Shown here: positions 12,125-23,046 of the stretch, one piece after another | Layout of the letters: every line of letters begins with the position of its first letter | Numbering within the stretch: the first letter of the stretch is position 1 | Origin: Sparassis latifolia | Taxonomy: Eukaryota > Basidiomycota > Agaricomycetes > Polyporales > Sparassidaceae | DNA length: 64,000 nucleotides | Direction of reading: 5' to 3' | Assembly (NCBI GenBank): GCA_018466975.1 | Contig: CM031555.1 | Span: 3,309,048 to 3,373,047, forward strand | Made by a program: the position numbers and the translations under genes | The notes under the pieces: model-generated | Told to the model about the DNA's origin: nothing | What the model saw: the letters and a program-made list of their open reading frames with translations, nothing else | Databases searched by the model: none

Positions 12125-12767
12125 ATGGCTTGTACCATTCTCGCCATAGATGCGAATAGCGGTATGTTCGAATTCACTGATTCTTGGCAATGCGTGGTGA
12201 ACGACGATCCACTCACAGGGGCTTGTTTCCTCAGGAATTGGGTTCTACATCGACCATGCCCCGGCATCGGGGAAGTCAGACGATAAACTCATCGTCCCCG
12301 CGTGCTCACTCGAGAAAGCTGCGTTATCGACGAGCTGCGTAAGCTCTGGGTCGCACCTGATCACGTCGACAGCGTCGCGCTCGACGTCAAGGACGATGCC
12401 TGTATCAAGGCCGCAGAGAAGACCGTGCGCGAGCGCTGCGGAAAACTTGACGGTACGCTCATCTGCCTCTTGACCCGGAGACCTCACCGCCCTGACGCAC
12501 TGTACCACAGTCACTGGGCCAGTCTCGATCAATAACGCGGTGATCGCGATTATGCCATCCCCGAGATCGACGCGCTGCGGTCGATATACATACGGCACGA
12601 TATATGATACGAATGTCTCCGCGTTGCCCTCATCACATCCATCTTCTTCCGGCTGCTCGTATGTACCAAAAGCCGAACCCGAATGTGCTCTTCCATGGAC
12701 CAAGCCTAAGAGTGGCTTTTGGGAGAAGTTGCAAGGCGCGACGGAGTGTTCCACTATGGCATGGTAA
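12125..12767 (+). pseudogene. Decayed second copy of the SDR gene
   Basis: This follows the intact SDR at 6711-7625 almost exon by exon. Exon 1 reads CTILAIDANSG (intact TILITGANRG), with a GTATGT donor in the same place. Then come GIGFYIDHA, VIDELRKLW, VDSVALDVKDDACIKAAEKT, INNA, DALRSIY, YDTNVS, YQKPNPNVLFH and a C-terminus SGFW...ATECSTMAW. The reading frame changes several times, the glycine motif is lost (TG to ID), and two blocks are missing: one with the YSASK active site, the other between VLFQ and KSGFW. It cannot encode an SDR enzyme. The matching intron position implies DNA-level duplication rather than retroposition. Confidence 0.85.
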
Positions 12768-12824
12768 TGTATTCGTATTCTTCCGATCACTTATCGAATG
12801 AAAGTAAGTGGATCGCACCTCGAC

Positions 12825-14287
12825 TTAGGACGCATCATCCGGAGAGGAAACAGGCTCTGTAACTCGCTGATGGTCATGTACGCTCTGGTGAGAGTGCCTC
12901 CGGCCATGGACTGTGTTCCGAATACGCTGTTTGAGCGACTCTCTGGATCGCTGTCTGCCCAGAAGCGCAGACTGCTCTTGGGATGCTGCAAGAAGCTCTT
13001 GTGCTGGCACCCGCTCTATAACTGAATCTGCGGTTGCGTTTTCCCCGCTCAGTGCCTCGGGGGAACTGTCGCTTACTGGCTCCAGGTACAACCTAAATGA
13101 TCCTGGCCGTACCTCGGCTCGATGTGCACGTTTCGTCTGTCGTCGTGTGCCATTGTGAGCCTGGAAACATAATGGTCAGACGTCGTGATGTTGTGGTTGG
13201 ATCTTGGGGGAAATACTACGCACGAGATAATCCTGCAAGCTCCTACGACCGCTGTCTGACTCCAAGAACCTGTCAAATTGCTCCAGCGCATACTCGCGCT
13301 CCTCTTCCTGCCCTTGCCCGATTCCTTCACTAAGTCCCTCCGCCCTCCCAGCATCCACGCCTTGATCGTACCCGGCTGCCTGCCCAGCCTGAAAACCTTC
13401 TGACCTTCCAGCTGCATAACTTTCCTCCCGACTAGCCGTGTAGCCCTCTGTGCGTCCCTCCTCAAACGCCATCGCATCCGCTGAGTCCGCAGAGCCTCTC
13501 CCGAGCTCCCGCCGCCTCACCTCCTCACGTCCTTGCTCGAGAGCCTGATACTCTCGCAAGACCTGCTGTGCCTTCCGCGCACCATTCACGGCCTCTGCCG
13601 CTCTCCTACGCTCCTCCTCTAGTTGCCGCCGCTCCTCCAGAACTTGCACTTCTGCACGCCGCAGATCTTGCGCAGCCGTATCCTGCAGCATCTGGACGCG
13701 CTGGACCTCCTCTTGAGCGAGTGCAGCGTCCATCTCTGCCTGGCGCCGAGCGGACTGCTCTGCAACACGCACTTCCTCCTCCTTTGCGAGTGCTTGTGCA
13801 GCACAAGCACGCGCCTCGACGTCGTCCGCGCGGCGCATCTCATACTCTAGCCGCTCGCCCGCCTCGCGCAGGAGACGTCGCAGGCGGTGGGCTTCGCGCT
13901 CCTCTTCCCCAAGCACGACCGTGAGCGCATCTGCGGTGTCCCTGGCCCCGGTACCGCCGTGCGTTCGATCGGCATGCGCGCGGTTGTCGGTTCTTCGGTC
14001 GCCCAGACTCGAGGTAGACTCTTGCCGTGCGTGCCTGTGCACCGCTGAGAGCAGGTCGGGGTCGTGCAGGAATTGGGTGACGGGCGTAGGCGAGTATGTT
14101 ATGTCGTGGATCTCCTGGAGGAGGCTAGGTGTCTCTGTGAGTGATACACAGCTGTTCTAGCGGTAGTGGTTGCTCACTCGTCATGACTGTGGTGCGAGGG
14201 CAGGATATCTGTCTCTGGTGGTTCGTGTGTAGTGCCAGTGTTGCTGTTACGGTTGGAAGAGCTCTCTGACGCGGATGAAGACTGCAT
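12825..14287 (-). CDS. Coiled-coil protein with 13-unit GX3 repeat
   Basis: Model of three exons. The start at 14287 gives a Ser-rich N-terminus (MQSSSASESSSNRN). An intron of about 53 bp then joins to LLQEIHDITYSPTPVTQFL. A long Glu/Arg/Gln-rich coiled coil follows (for example LEEERRRAAEAVNGARKAQQ). At 13302-13457 a run of thirteen four-residue units has Gly at the first position in all but two (e.g. GRSEGFQAGQAAGYDQGVDA). After QDYL, an intron with a GTGCGT donor and CCAG acceptor joins in frame to a C-terminal exon ending SSPDDAS at 12825. The GX3 pattern recalls the deca-GX3 motif of Yae1/Lto1, but the long coiled coil does not fit those proteins. No function is assigned. An alternative start ATG lies at 14184. 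Confidence 0.7.
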
Positions 14288-14869
14288 GGGCAAGCAGTAT
14301 CGTGCAATGTGGTGTGTCTGAGAGCGGAAAGATCGCGATGATGCATGGCGATGCCTGGTTCAAGCCTGGTTTCGTGCCTTTGAGCTACTTGCTGGTCAAT
14401 GATGCTGGAGCGATAGCCGGGACCTGGAACTTGACGAGGCAAATCATACGGGGTCTGGGCGCATACTGTGTATCTGCATGTTTTGATGAAGTCGGGTGGT
14501 ACCTGAGCTTGTAAGGACGCTAACCGTGACAGATGCTAGCTAGGCTCTTGTACTTAGTTTGCCCCAGACTGTGACAGGCGCGGCACGTCACAGTCACGAG
14601 GGCGCGTCTTCGAAGTCTCACGCTAAAGTCCGAATCATTTCCGAAGAACGACTCTATCCTCAAACTTCGCTTGAGTTGTTGTACGTGTTCTTCGCTGGAT
14701 TCGTTGTCCTCAGTCTTTTGCACTTGATTTCCTGAGTATCGCATTTACATCAATAGACGTATTTGGGACATGCCTTTGCCAGTGTGTTGATCCTATCTAC
14801 TGGAGATTTGGTCGGTCATCAACTGCGATAACACTGAAGAAGCAATTCGTTACTATTGATATCGCTGTT
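14288..14869. other. Intergenic, no gene recognised
   Basis: Upstream region of the coiled-coil gene. No supported coding exon was found. Confidence 0.35.
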
Positions 14870-15760
14870 CGTGGACGTGCAACTTCTCTGTCATTTGAAT
14901 TGACAACTCGCTCGTTCGATATACGTGAAGGCTTCGGATATTGGCGGAACATGGAGGGTGAGTGGTGACTTGGAGTAGAACCCACGTCCCTGGTCCTAAT
15001 TGGGCAAATACTGCACAGGGCTCGCCTCGAAGTACCACTTGTTCAGCCACATAAAGTGCGATGCAAAGGCGGAGTCTGCAGTGTGGGACGCTGAGAAGCA
15101 ACTGTACGATGTCGAAGTGAAGAACATGGAGTCTGCAATCAGGCATATAACAGCGAGCATCCTGATATCTACTATTGGATATCCCGCTGAGCCGATATTT
15201 CATCGGGGATTGAAGGGACTGGACATCTTTACTCCCTCGCTGTTCCATTCTGCTAGGTTGGACCACTCTGTTGATCTGCGGAACAAAGGAGTCGCCGTTG
15301 TCGTCAATGTTTCGTCATCGTGAGTTCGTCCACTGATATTGATCTCTCTTGCTGTTCAGCGTAATGGCCGGGGCGCAGTTCATCCCGCATCTGATGGCAG
15401 ATCCGACTGTAGAAGTCGTGAACTTCCGTCGCTCGCCTTATTGGTTCGTCGATCTCCCGAGTCTTCATGTTTTCATTCGATATACGTCGCTGCCTTTCAC
15501 CGACAGAAACGCTGGGAGTATTCAACTTTGAGTATTCGCCCATGTTCCATTTACGATGCAGTCATGGGTTCGGACTATTGGGCTGCGTTTCGCCGACCGG
15601 GTATGCGCTGAACTCACAGAGGTGACCGAGTGGCATCCTTACCAAAACAGGTGTGCTGCCGCCAACTGTACTCTGCCAACCGTCCATGGTCGCTATCCAC
15701 CAGGAGTGACAAGAAGGAGATTGCACGAGGAAAGCAGAAAGCTAATTAAATAAACGCATG
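14870..15760 (+). pseudogene. Flavin-containing monooxygenase remnant
   Basis: Fragments of an FAD-dependent (Baeyer-Villiger-like) monooxygenase are visible: YVKASDIGGTWR (FAD-site GGTW) at about 14915-14955; then GLASKYHLFSHIKCDAKAES, ILISTIGYPAEP, LKGLDIFTPSLFHSARLDHS and, after a GTGAGT...CAG intron near 15320-15358, AQFIPHLMADPTVEVV and FRRSPYWFV. The N-terminal GxGxxG is not readable, the second Rossmann motif is degraded (NVSSS where GNGxSA is expected), and no frame continues after about 15530. I read it as a dead gene. A badly mis-spliced model of a live gene is the less likely alternative. Confidence 0.6.
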
Positions 15761-18343
15761 GTTTTACAATGCCCTAGATCACGCCTGCAAAGGAGTGAGC
15801 CGCTATATCGATGTGCCATGGCATTCAAGTTATACCGGCATGATGATGGATATCACTGTCGAGGGCTAGGCTGAACCGACTGTGCTCGCTGGTGTTCCGA
15901 GTCTTGGTGGTATGGAGTACTACGCATGTTTGCATGTTATCTTCAAGTTTGTATCTCACTCATGTGTCTCCTCGCATCTTCAGATTTCTTGATACTCCGA
16001 TAATTACAGTATTTCTTGTCGTCAGCGGTCCACGAGAAACAAATGTGCAGGTCTATAAATATGGTACTAGATTTCATCGTTCAACTCACGCTGCCAGTTG
16101 ACCACTCAGTATTGCCGCTGCACTAGAGTGGCTAGTATTGTTGGATCTACCCTCCCAACGATAACAAGCTTGCCCTTATTATACGACTCAAACCCCCCAG
16201 GTGCATACCCCTTTACTAGGTGTACAGATGCAAGCGCACAACCTTCGCATTCTCGCGGCATCAGACGACTTTGTCCCCACTCCCCGTATGAAGGCCGTAT
16301 GATTCATGCATTTGCCTAGCATACTCAGGCTCCAACCCCCCCTGGAGTTCAACACATTTTGACGCCTCTCCGTCGCCCAAGAAATTCAAGATCGACATGT
16401 CGAAGGGAAAACCGAAGGGGAATGATTGATCTACCCACAAATATCTAGTCTGCTTTCATTTGAGGGGTAAACACCGGCTCGCCATTTCAGAGTTACATAA
16501 GCAGGTTGATCTCCGAAACGCGTCGCGTCGATCTTGTAGAGCACGACGCGTTGCCTTCTGCCAATTACCCCGAAATCGGTATTTCGTCCGTTCCAGTGGT
16601 ACGTAGGTCTCTGCGATGTTACTAAATCGCGTGAACCGCATCCACAGGGATGTATTTCACTCACTTCGGGCGGTACAGGATGCTTACTATTCCAGCTTGC
16701 GCGTGCGACCAACCCGATTCGTTCACTTGGTTGTTCGTCCCATTCGCGTGTTGTCTCTAGTGCTCGGTGTCCGACTCTCGTAAACAAATCTGGGTGGTGA
16801 TTGCGATACTTATACGCCCACTGGCAGATACCCACCCAACGCACATCTCCGGGCGAAACTTACTACCCCCAGGCCACCTTCCTCGAGATTTTGGAATCCA
16901 GTATCTTGGATAATTTGAAGGCTAAAATCCGCATTGGTCAGGCACCTGAGTACCACATGCTTTGGCAATCGATTCGAGCATGGTGAGGCTCGCGTTATTT
17001 CCTGTTCCGGTATCTTGCCTTCCCGTTCTAGTACGCTACGTGTCCTGTTCATATTATAATCCAGGGTTGAGCACCAGTGGACCCTACCTGTGAACACCGA
17101 AAAACAGTCAGTACGTCGCAATACATGAGGGAGTCGTAGGAAATTTACGCTTCGCCGTCATAGAAAACAGATAACAGGGACACGCCCTCGGAGGGATCAT
17201 CCAGAAGCGTTATGAGACAACGATCGATTGTCTCCTTCGTGTCTCCAACCACTATGAGATCTCCTAGTCCTGGGAATGGCGCCACACTCAAGAGTAGATG
17301 CAGAGGCTTGTTCGGCCACAAGAACGACTCGGACATGCCCGTCTTAAAACTAGCGTGATGTCTCGTTCCTCGCTCTGGGTGTTTTCTCCTAGTCCACGCG
17401 AAATGTCTTGAGTGTAGAAGTACCATTTCTTTGCATGAGGGCGGAGACTGGCAGTCGTGTAGCGGGAGACCATGCACTTGACTAGAAGTGTTTTCATTGG
17501 ATATACAACGTCTACCACGCACGGATGATGAGTAGCAACTGGTAGTACTCCGCTGGTTCTAGGCGAATGCCTGCCATCTGTTAAAAGTGCTGATTTTGTG
17601 ATGCAATTGACGTGACTTTTCACGAATCTGAAGTCTAGCAGACGCACTTACCGACATAGGGCCAGTATAGTACTACTAGCAGTCTTGCTCCGAAAGCACT
17701 GACGCGAATTGACGTTCCCGCTCCACAAGCACGGAGAGCCGTGCAATTGGTCGCCTATCGTCACCCGTAGATGATTGTATATTACAGCGGATTCGGAAAA
17801 GCTTGACCATGATGGAAATCACGATTTTTTCCTGCCTGACTTGATATCTTGTCGAGGTTCGGAACCCCCGAACCTCTCTGATATGGCGTTGTCACTGCCA
17901 GGATTCGTGCTACGTCCCGCGAGTAAACAAGTCTGCTAGTTTGTCGACGTGCAGCACCAGGGTCACCAAGACGTGAACTGCAGACTCATGCACAAGCTAC
18001 AAGAGGAGCAATGTTTCCGCTGAATGGACCCCTTGTCTAATCAAGTTCATGGAGTTGACAGTCTGGTCAAAAGTAAAATGTTCCACCTGAAAAAGGCGCA
18101 TCTTAAGGTCACCCCAAAATGCTGCAATCGAGCGGAATTGCAGCTAGCAACAGTCCGACATGGTCATCCATTGGAAAACCATGGTGACATCGATAGGTCG
18201 AAGAAAATAGTCTCTGCACACTCGTTACACTGTGTGCTGCATCCCTGGGTCCTGGCCGTCGCAGATTCGAAAACGTAGAACAAAAATTAAGATAGATAAC
18301 ATCAGAAGTATTGTATTCATGGTCGCAACTCAACTCACCTAGG
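15761..18343. other. Long gene-poor stretch with unrecognised minus-strand frames
   Basis: No family could be recognised. Minus-strand frames at 16431-16844 (contains RPTYHWNGRNTDFGVIGRRQ) and 17145-17522 (contains FLWPNKPLHLLLSVAPFPGL) have amino-acid patterns more protein-like than their surroundings and could be exons of one unknown or decayed gene. No consistent splice chain was found. A perfect 9-bp hairpin, GAGGTTCGG/CCGAACCTC with a 5-nt loop, lies at 17854-17876. Confidence 0.3.
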
Positions 18344-19326
18344 CTATGAATCACTCCCCCAACCTTCGACAGTGACTCCCATAAAGGAGGGCAGTTTTGA
18401 CCAGACCTTGCGCCGCCCTTCCAACTCCGCGGCTGTGACCATGTCCGCACATTTATCGCATACGCCCAGTTGGAAAACAGCATTCCATTGAGTCAACGCA
18501 TAAAAGATCCGTGCACTTCTCGGTGAGCCTTCGCTGGTAATTCTCGCAGCTTGACGGTGCAATTCCACTTCTGCGAACACGCCGGGCTAGCTTGGTCCAG
18601 TCTCAGCACCCAACGCAGCTCTCTTGTGTTGGCCTCCATAAGTTTGACTCTCCCCTCGACACATCGTTCCAAGTCTTCTTGGGAAAGCTTCTCTGAAGAG
18701 CTGTGGCGCATGCCGTGCAAGAGCGTGTGAGTGTCTAAGCAGCAACAACCGTACAGTGCGCTCGGGAGAACACTGTCCGTCTGTGTCAAACGCACAAGAT
18801 TGACCGCAGCTATGGCATCTTCTGGCTTCATCGTCACATACGCACTCCCATCTTCGTCAAGCTCGCACCACTCCTCAAAGTCTGCAGGAAAACATGCTCC
18901 AGTGCACCATCTCTGAGTGTAGTCATCTCGTATTTGTGTCCTAAACGTATCAGGGATAGGACCATGGAAAACTCCACAGGACCGGAGCTCAGACTGAAAT
19001 ATCTAACGTAGAAGATTATCAGCATAAGCCGATGAAATGTGCGGCGAGAAAACATACCGCTGGCTATCGTACAGCATTGTAAACAAATGTTCGATGTCTA
19101 GCGCGGAGTCGGAGAGCTGTATTCTTGGGGTCTTCACTGATGTCAACACGACTGGCGTGACAGACTCCAAGAGGATGCGCATTACGCTTGAATCCCGCGA
19201 GATCAACCCGGAATGTACACAAAACGCGACATTTTCAGCAACAACGATGACGTTCCCGTCATGAAACCACAATCTCTGGTGTCTTGCTGGCTCTTGACTG
19301 AGCTTCCTTACGGGCCCTTCCGACAT
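18344..19326 (-). pseudogene. BTB/POZ-domain protein, frameshifted
   Basis: Resembles the expanded Agaricomycete BTB family. Exon 1 (19326-19058) carries a BTB core: LWFHDGNVIVVAENVAFCVH, SGLISRDSSVMRILL, IQLSDSALDIEHLFTMLYDS. A clean intron (19003-19057) leads to YFSLSSGPVEFSMVL, LIRLGHKYEMTTLRDGALEH. The frame then slips by one base near 18885 to reach FPADFEEWCELDEDG and slips again near 18550 to reach the C-terminal CDKC motif and RRKVWSKLPSFMG. Both slips fall inside otherwise conserved stretches, so the gene is probably broken; sequence errors are the alternative. BTB proteins mediate protein-protein interaction, often as Cul3 adaptors. Confidence 0.7.
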
Positions 19327-19461
19327 TGGTCCGATCCTACAAAGATTCAGCAGCTTAAATGGCAGAGATAGACTTCTGTACTCTTACATTGGAGGATGCG
19401 CTACCCCATTGAGAGTTAGGCTCGTTAACCAGCCTCTAGTATATAGGAAGAAGGATTCGTT

Positions 19462-19475
19462 CCTCTATATAGAGG
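19462..19475. repeat. 14-bp perfect palindrome
   Basis: CCTCTATATAGAGG is self-complementary and lies immediately outside the left terminal inverted repeat of the next element. It may be an insertion target or a TATA-like site. No function is assigned. Confidence 0.5.
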
Positions 19476-19843
19476 CTAGATCCTCGTAGGAGGAGCGTCT
19501 GAGAGGTCCCCCGTGGGAACTGCGGAGATCGAACATGCCGACGGCAAAAACGCACACGAAACTTGTAAGGCAAATGCGGATGAATCAGGACACATCTCTG
19601 GTACAGGAAATATGGAGGTAATCACCATGCAGTACAATGCGATTTTTCCAGCATTATCAGGAGATGCAATGACTATACTTTGCAAATATTCATGTAGGGT
19701 AGCGCGGCATCCGCCGCTCCAGTTCGCGTCATGATCATGTGCAAATCATGTGAGGGGTCGCTGCCGTTTGGCCGATGTCAATATTCGAATCACTGGTTCC
19801 CACGGGGGACCGGGGACCTCTCAGAGGCTCCTCCTATGAGGTT
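19476..19843. mobile_element. Short TIR element (MITE-like, about 370 bp)
   Basis: The left end (about 19484-19520) and right end (about 19797-19843) are imperfect inverted repeats of about 40 bp sharing AGGAGGAGC, TCTGAGAGGTCCCC and CCCCCGTGGGAAC. The right copy has a small extra CGGTCC block. The interior has no transposase. No target-site duplication could be fixed, so the superfamily is unknown. Confidence 0.6.
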
Positions 19844-20415
19844 CGAGCTTAATTGAGAGTGTGAAACAAAGAAGAGGTAGATTAGTAGCAACCACGGCAG
19901 GATCCGCTACCTGGTAAGGTGAAGAGAAGTTAAGCTAGTGAAGCTTAAGTCGAGCACGCGAGGAGACAACAATATATTTGACGCATAGTACTGCGCTAGC
20001 ACGAGCGATAGGACTCGGGAGATACAATTAATAAGGTCAGTACAATGCACTCAACTCGGTGGGAGATACAACTTGAAGTACAATAGTTGAAGCTTGAAGC
20101 TTCACATCGGATGCTTATCTCGCGGTGATGCGCTTCGAAAGGATATTTGTTAGTCTCCCAAAGGCAGACTACAAAATCAGTCCTATGAGAGGTGGGAGGG
20201 ACGGACTGATATAGGTCTGCTTTCAAACGCGCCCCTTTAGCCATCACTCGCCATTTCACTCATGAACGACGATGCCGAAGCAATGCCGAGATTCCGGCCG
20301 TGTTGCCGGCTGCGGGTTCCTGCACGAGACAGTGGCTTTTGGGTTGTTGCATTGCGTTAACGCATTCTCGACACCCTCGTTCATGTACGCCATCGTGAAA
20401 TATGCACCCGTATCA
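19844..20415. other. Intergenic, no gene recognised
   Basis: No supported gene. The stretch separates two transposon-derived elements. Confidence 0.35.
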
Positions 20416-21324
20416 CACTGGAGGCAAAAGTGGATGTTCTGCCTTGGAACAGTGTCTGAACATCCAAGGAACAGATTACGTTTTTGGACATGTCACATGT
20501 TCTGAACATGGTAAGGAACATCTAATATGTCTCGCACAATGTTCCATTGGAGAGCATGCTGGAGACATGTTGCATGTACCATTCTGGAACATATAATATG
20601 TCTCACACAATGTCTCATTGGAGAATGTCCTGCAGACTTGCTGCATGTTTCATTCTGGAACATTTATCATTTTGCTACTATATTCTGGGCTTGTCTCTTG
20701 GTGCAATATGCTCTGTATAATAAGAATTTTCCATGGCCAAACACATTACATTTCTGGCTGCCGTTAATCTTCAGAACATTGTGAGAAGATGTTAAGTGCT
20801 CCTACTGCAAACATACAAGATGTCCTGGGCATCAAGAACATTTGCAGTACATGTATGATACATACTAAAATTTTACTAAAATTTTACATGTACTGTAAAT
20901 GTTCTTGGTGCCCAGGACATCTTGTATGTTTGGAGTAGGAGCACTTAACATCTTCTCACAATGTTCTGAAGATTAACGGCAGCTAGAAATGTAATGTGTT
21001 TGGCCATGGAAAATTCTTATTATACAGAGCATATTGCACCAAGAGACAAGCCCAGAATATAGTAGCAAAATGATAAATGTTCCAGAATGAAACATGCAGC
21101 AAGTCTGCAGGACATTCTCCAATGAGACATTGTGTGAGACATATTATATGTTCCAGAATGGTACATGCAACATGTCTCCAGCATGCTCTCCAATGGAACA
21201 TTGTGCGAGACATATTAGATGTTCCTTACCATGTTCAGAACATGTGACATGTCCAAAAACGTAATCTGTTCCTTGGATGTTCAGACACTGTTCCAAGGCA
21301 GAACATCCACCTTTGCCCCCAGTG
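20416..21324. mobile_element. CACTA-type non-autonomous palindromic element
   Basis: A 909-bp near-perfect palindrome. Each arm is about 440 bp and the arms differ at only a handful of positions, around a short A/T-rich centre near 20860-20890. It begins CACTGG and ends CCAGTG and is flanked by the 3-bp duplication TCA (20413-20415 and 21325-21327), the hallmarks of CACTA superfamily insertion. Each arm carries many scattered GAACAT/ATGTTC hexamers, resembling the subterminal repeats that CACTA transposases bind. The 60-85 codon frames that appear identically on both strands are a by-product of the symmetry, not genes. It would need a transposase from elsewhere, perhaps one related to the Plavaka-like element at 33-45 kb (inference). 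Confidence 0.82.
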
Positions 21325-21464
21325 TCACAGTCCTGTCAGTGATGAGCCCTCTACACTAGGCTATGCGTCCACATGGGCACTCCTCCGGTCCCATACTGCG
21401 AGTGAACAGTTGCAATTAGAATGAAATTATATGACAAGGACTGACAAGGAGGATGCCGATGCGT

Positions 21465-21850
21465 AACATAACAATACTGGTCGGACCTCACGACCGTGCG
21501 AATAGATGAATTAACCCCGGCCCGCACTGGCATGTACTCACAACAGAGCATATGGAGACAGGCACACAGACCTGCTGTTGGTGCGTCAGTACTATCGTTA
21601 TTGCGCGAGCACCATCACAACGCCAGGGCTAACAGAGAGCGAAGGAACAGCGGTCCAGAAGTGCATGAAACGCATCCCTGTGGACGCGATTTAGTAAGCA
21701 TCGCAGAGACGCATCACTGCGGTGGACGGTGTACCAGTCCTGAAAGAGGCGTGCACAACATAACGATACCAACCGGACCTCATCACCGTCTCCGTACGCA
21801 AACTGGCCCTGGGCCACCCGCACGTGCTCGCAACAGAGCGTATGGAGACG
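21465..21850. repeat. Degenerate direct repeat, offset 292 bp
   Basis: The segment at 21465-21560 (AACATAACAATACTGG...CGGACCTCACGACCG) recurs at 21757-21850 with about 75-80% similarity, including the shared ACAACAGAGC/GCAACAGAGC and TATGGAGAC blocks. No coding content is supported. Confidence 0.5.
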
Positions 21851-21959
21851 CGACGCGACAAGCTTGTCCGATCTAGTAGCACATGGCATTGTCGGTTTGC
21901 CAGTACCATCACGCGGCTGTTGCATGAGCACGGGTACAAGGCTGGTGGCTAATAGTGCT

Positions 21960-23037
21960 CCGCAATTATGATTAAATACACCACGAAGGCAAATAATAAT
22001 ATTATGTATTATTACTTGAAGACCTTAGCCAGATATCTAATGGTGGTCTAATATAATCTAAAGTATTCTATTATAATTCATTACAGTCATGCCTTTTCAA
22101 AAGGGGTCAGTGCAGTATTATGTGAGCCCAAAATTGCCCTGGGAAGGTCCCCAAGTATGGATCATTGGACAATTTTCCCGAGGTGACCTTCTGACGAGGT
22201 AGGCTTACCTGATATGGAACATCACATTCCCTTCTATGGTATGTCCGGGCTCACATATGCTCCACTCGGTTACGAGAATTTCCCACAAATAGCTGCAACT
22301 CTAAAGATGTTTCGGAGCACAATTTCTTCAGATTCCTCCTAGAACTCCATCACGTGTAGTGTATTCCGAGTATGATTAAATAACATGTCCATATTGTAAT
22401 ACAGGAGCCCTCCGGGCAGACCTGGCCACAGCTACACCACCATACCAAGGACAAACCAATCCGACCAATTTCAACCCTAACCCTAAATTGACTAACCTCG
22501 AGATCACATGCAATCTCAAAGAAAGTCCTCCAACATTTTCCTTTCATCTTCTGTGGGTCAGACTGACAAAGAAAAATGTATTATAAACCTATAACACACT
22601 GGAATACATGTTGTACATAATCTGTTGGAGGTAAAACCACAAAAAGAGAAAATGTGAAGAAGAGAAAGGCTCAGGTGAAAGAAAAAGTGTTAACTGCAAG
22701 AGTGCAGGTAAATATATCACAGATGGCACCATGCATGGATGTGCATGGGGCCCGCACCATTGTATCAGCCTTGATTAATGAGGAAAGTGCCAGCTTCTCA
22801 CAGCAGAGACCTCACTTGTGACGTTTGCCACCATACTACAGTACAGACTCGGATTTGAACTTGAGATGCTTCGGGACTTGTCATGCAAAATTCAGATGCA
22901 TGGAAGGAACTGGGGAGTCGAAAAGCACGACAATTAAGAGGGTGGAGTGACCTTACAAGCAATGTAATTAATCAGTGAGAACATTGCCAGTTACCATGCC
23001 CTCTTCAACTTTTGTGTACATGTCACATTCAATTTTT
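21960..23037. other. A/T-rich stretch without genes
   Basis: No supported gene. Two telomere-like hexamers (CCCTAACCCTAA) occur near 22473, too few to call a telomeric repeat. Confidence 0.4.
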
Positions 23038-23046
23038 GTTTACTGT

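Noticed and set aside
20527..21213. Two identical small proteins encoded on opposite strands
   Set aside because: The identity follows from the palindrome; the frames have no independent support.
22473..22486. Telomeric repeat CCCTAACCCTAA
   Set aside because: Only two units occur within ordinary sequence, compatible with chance.
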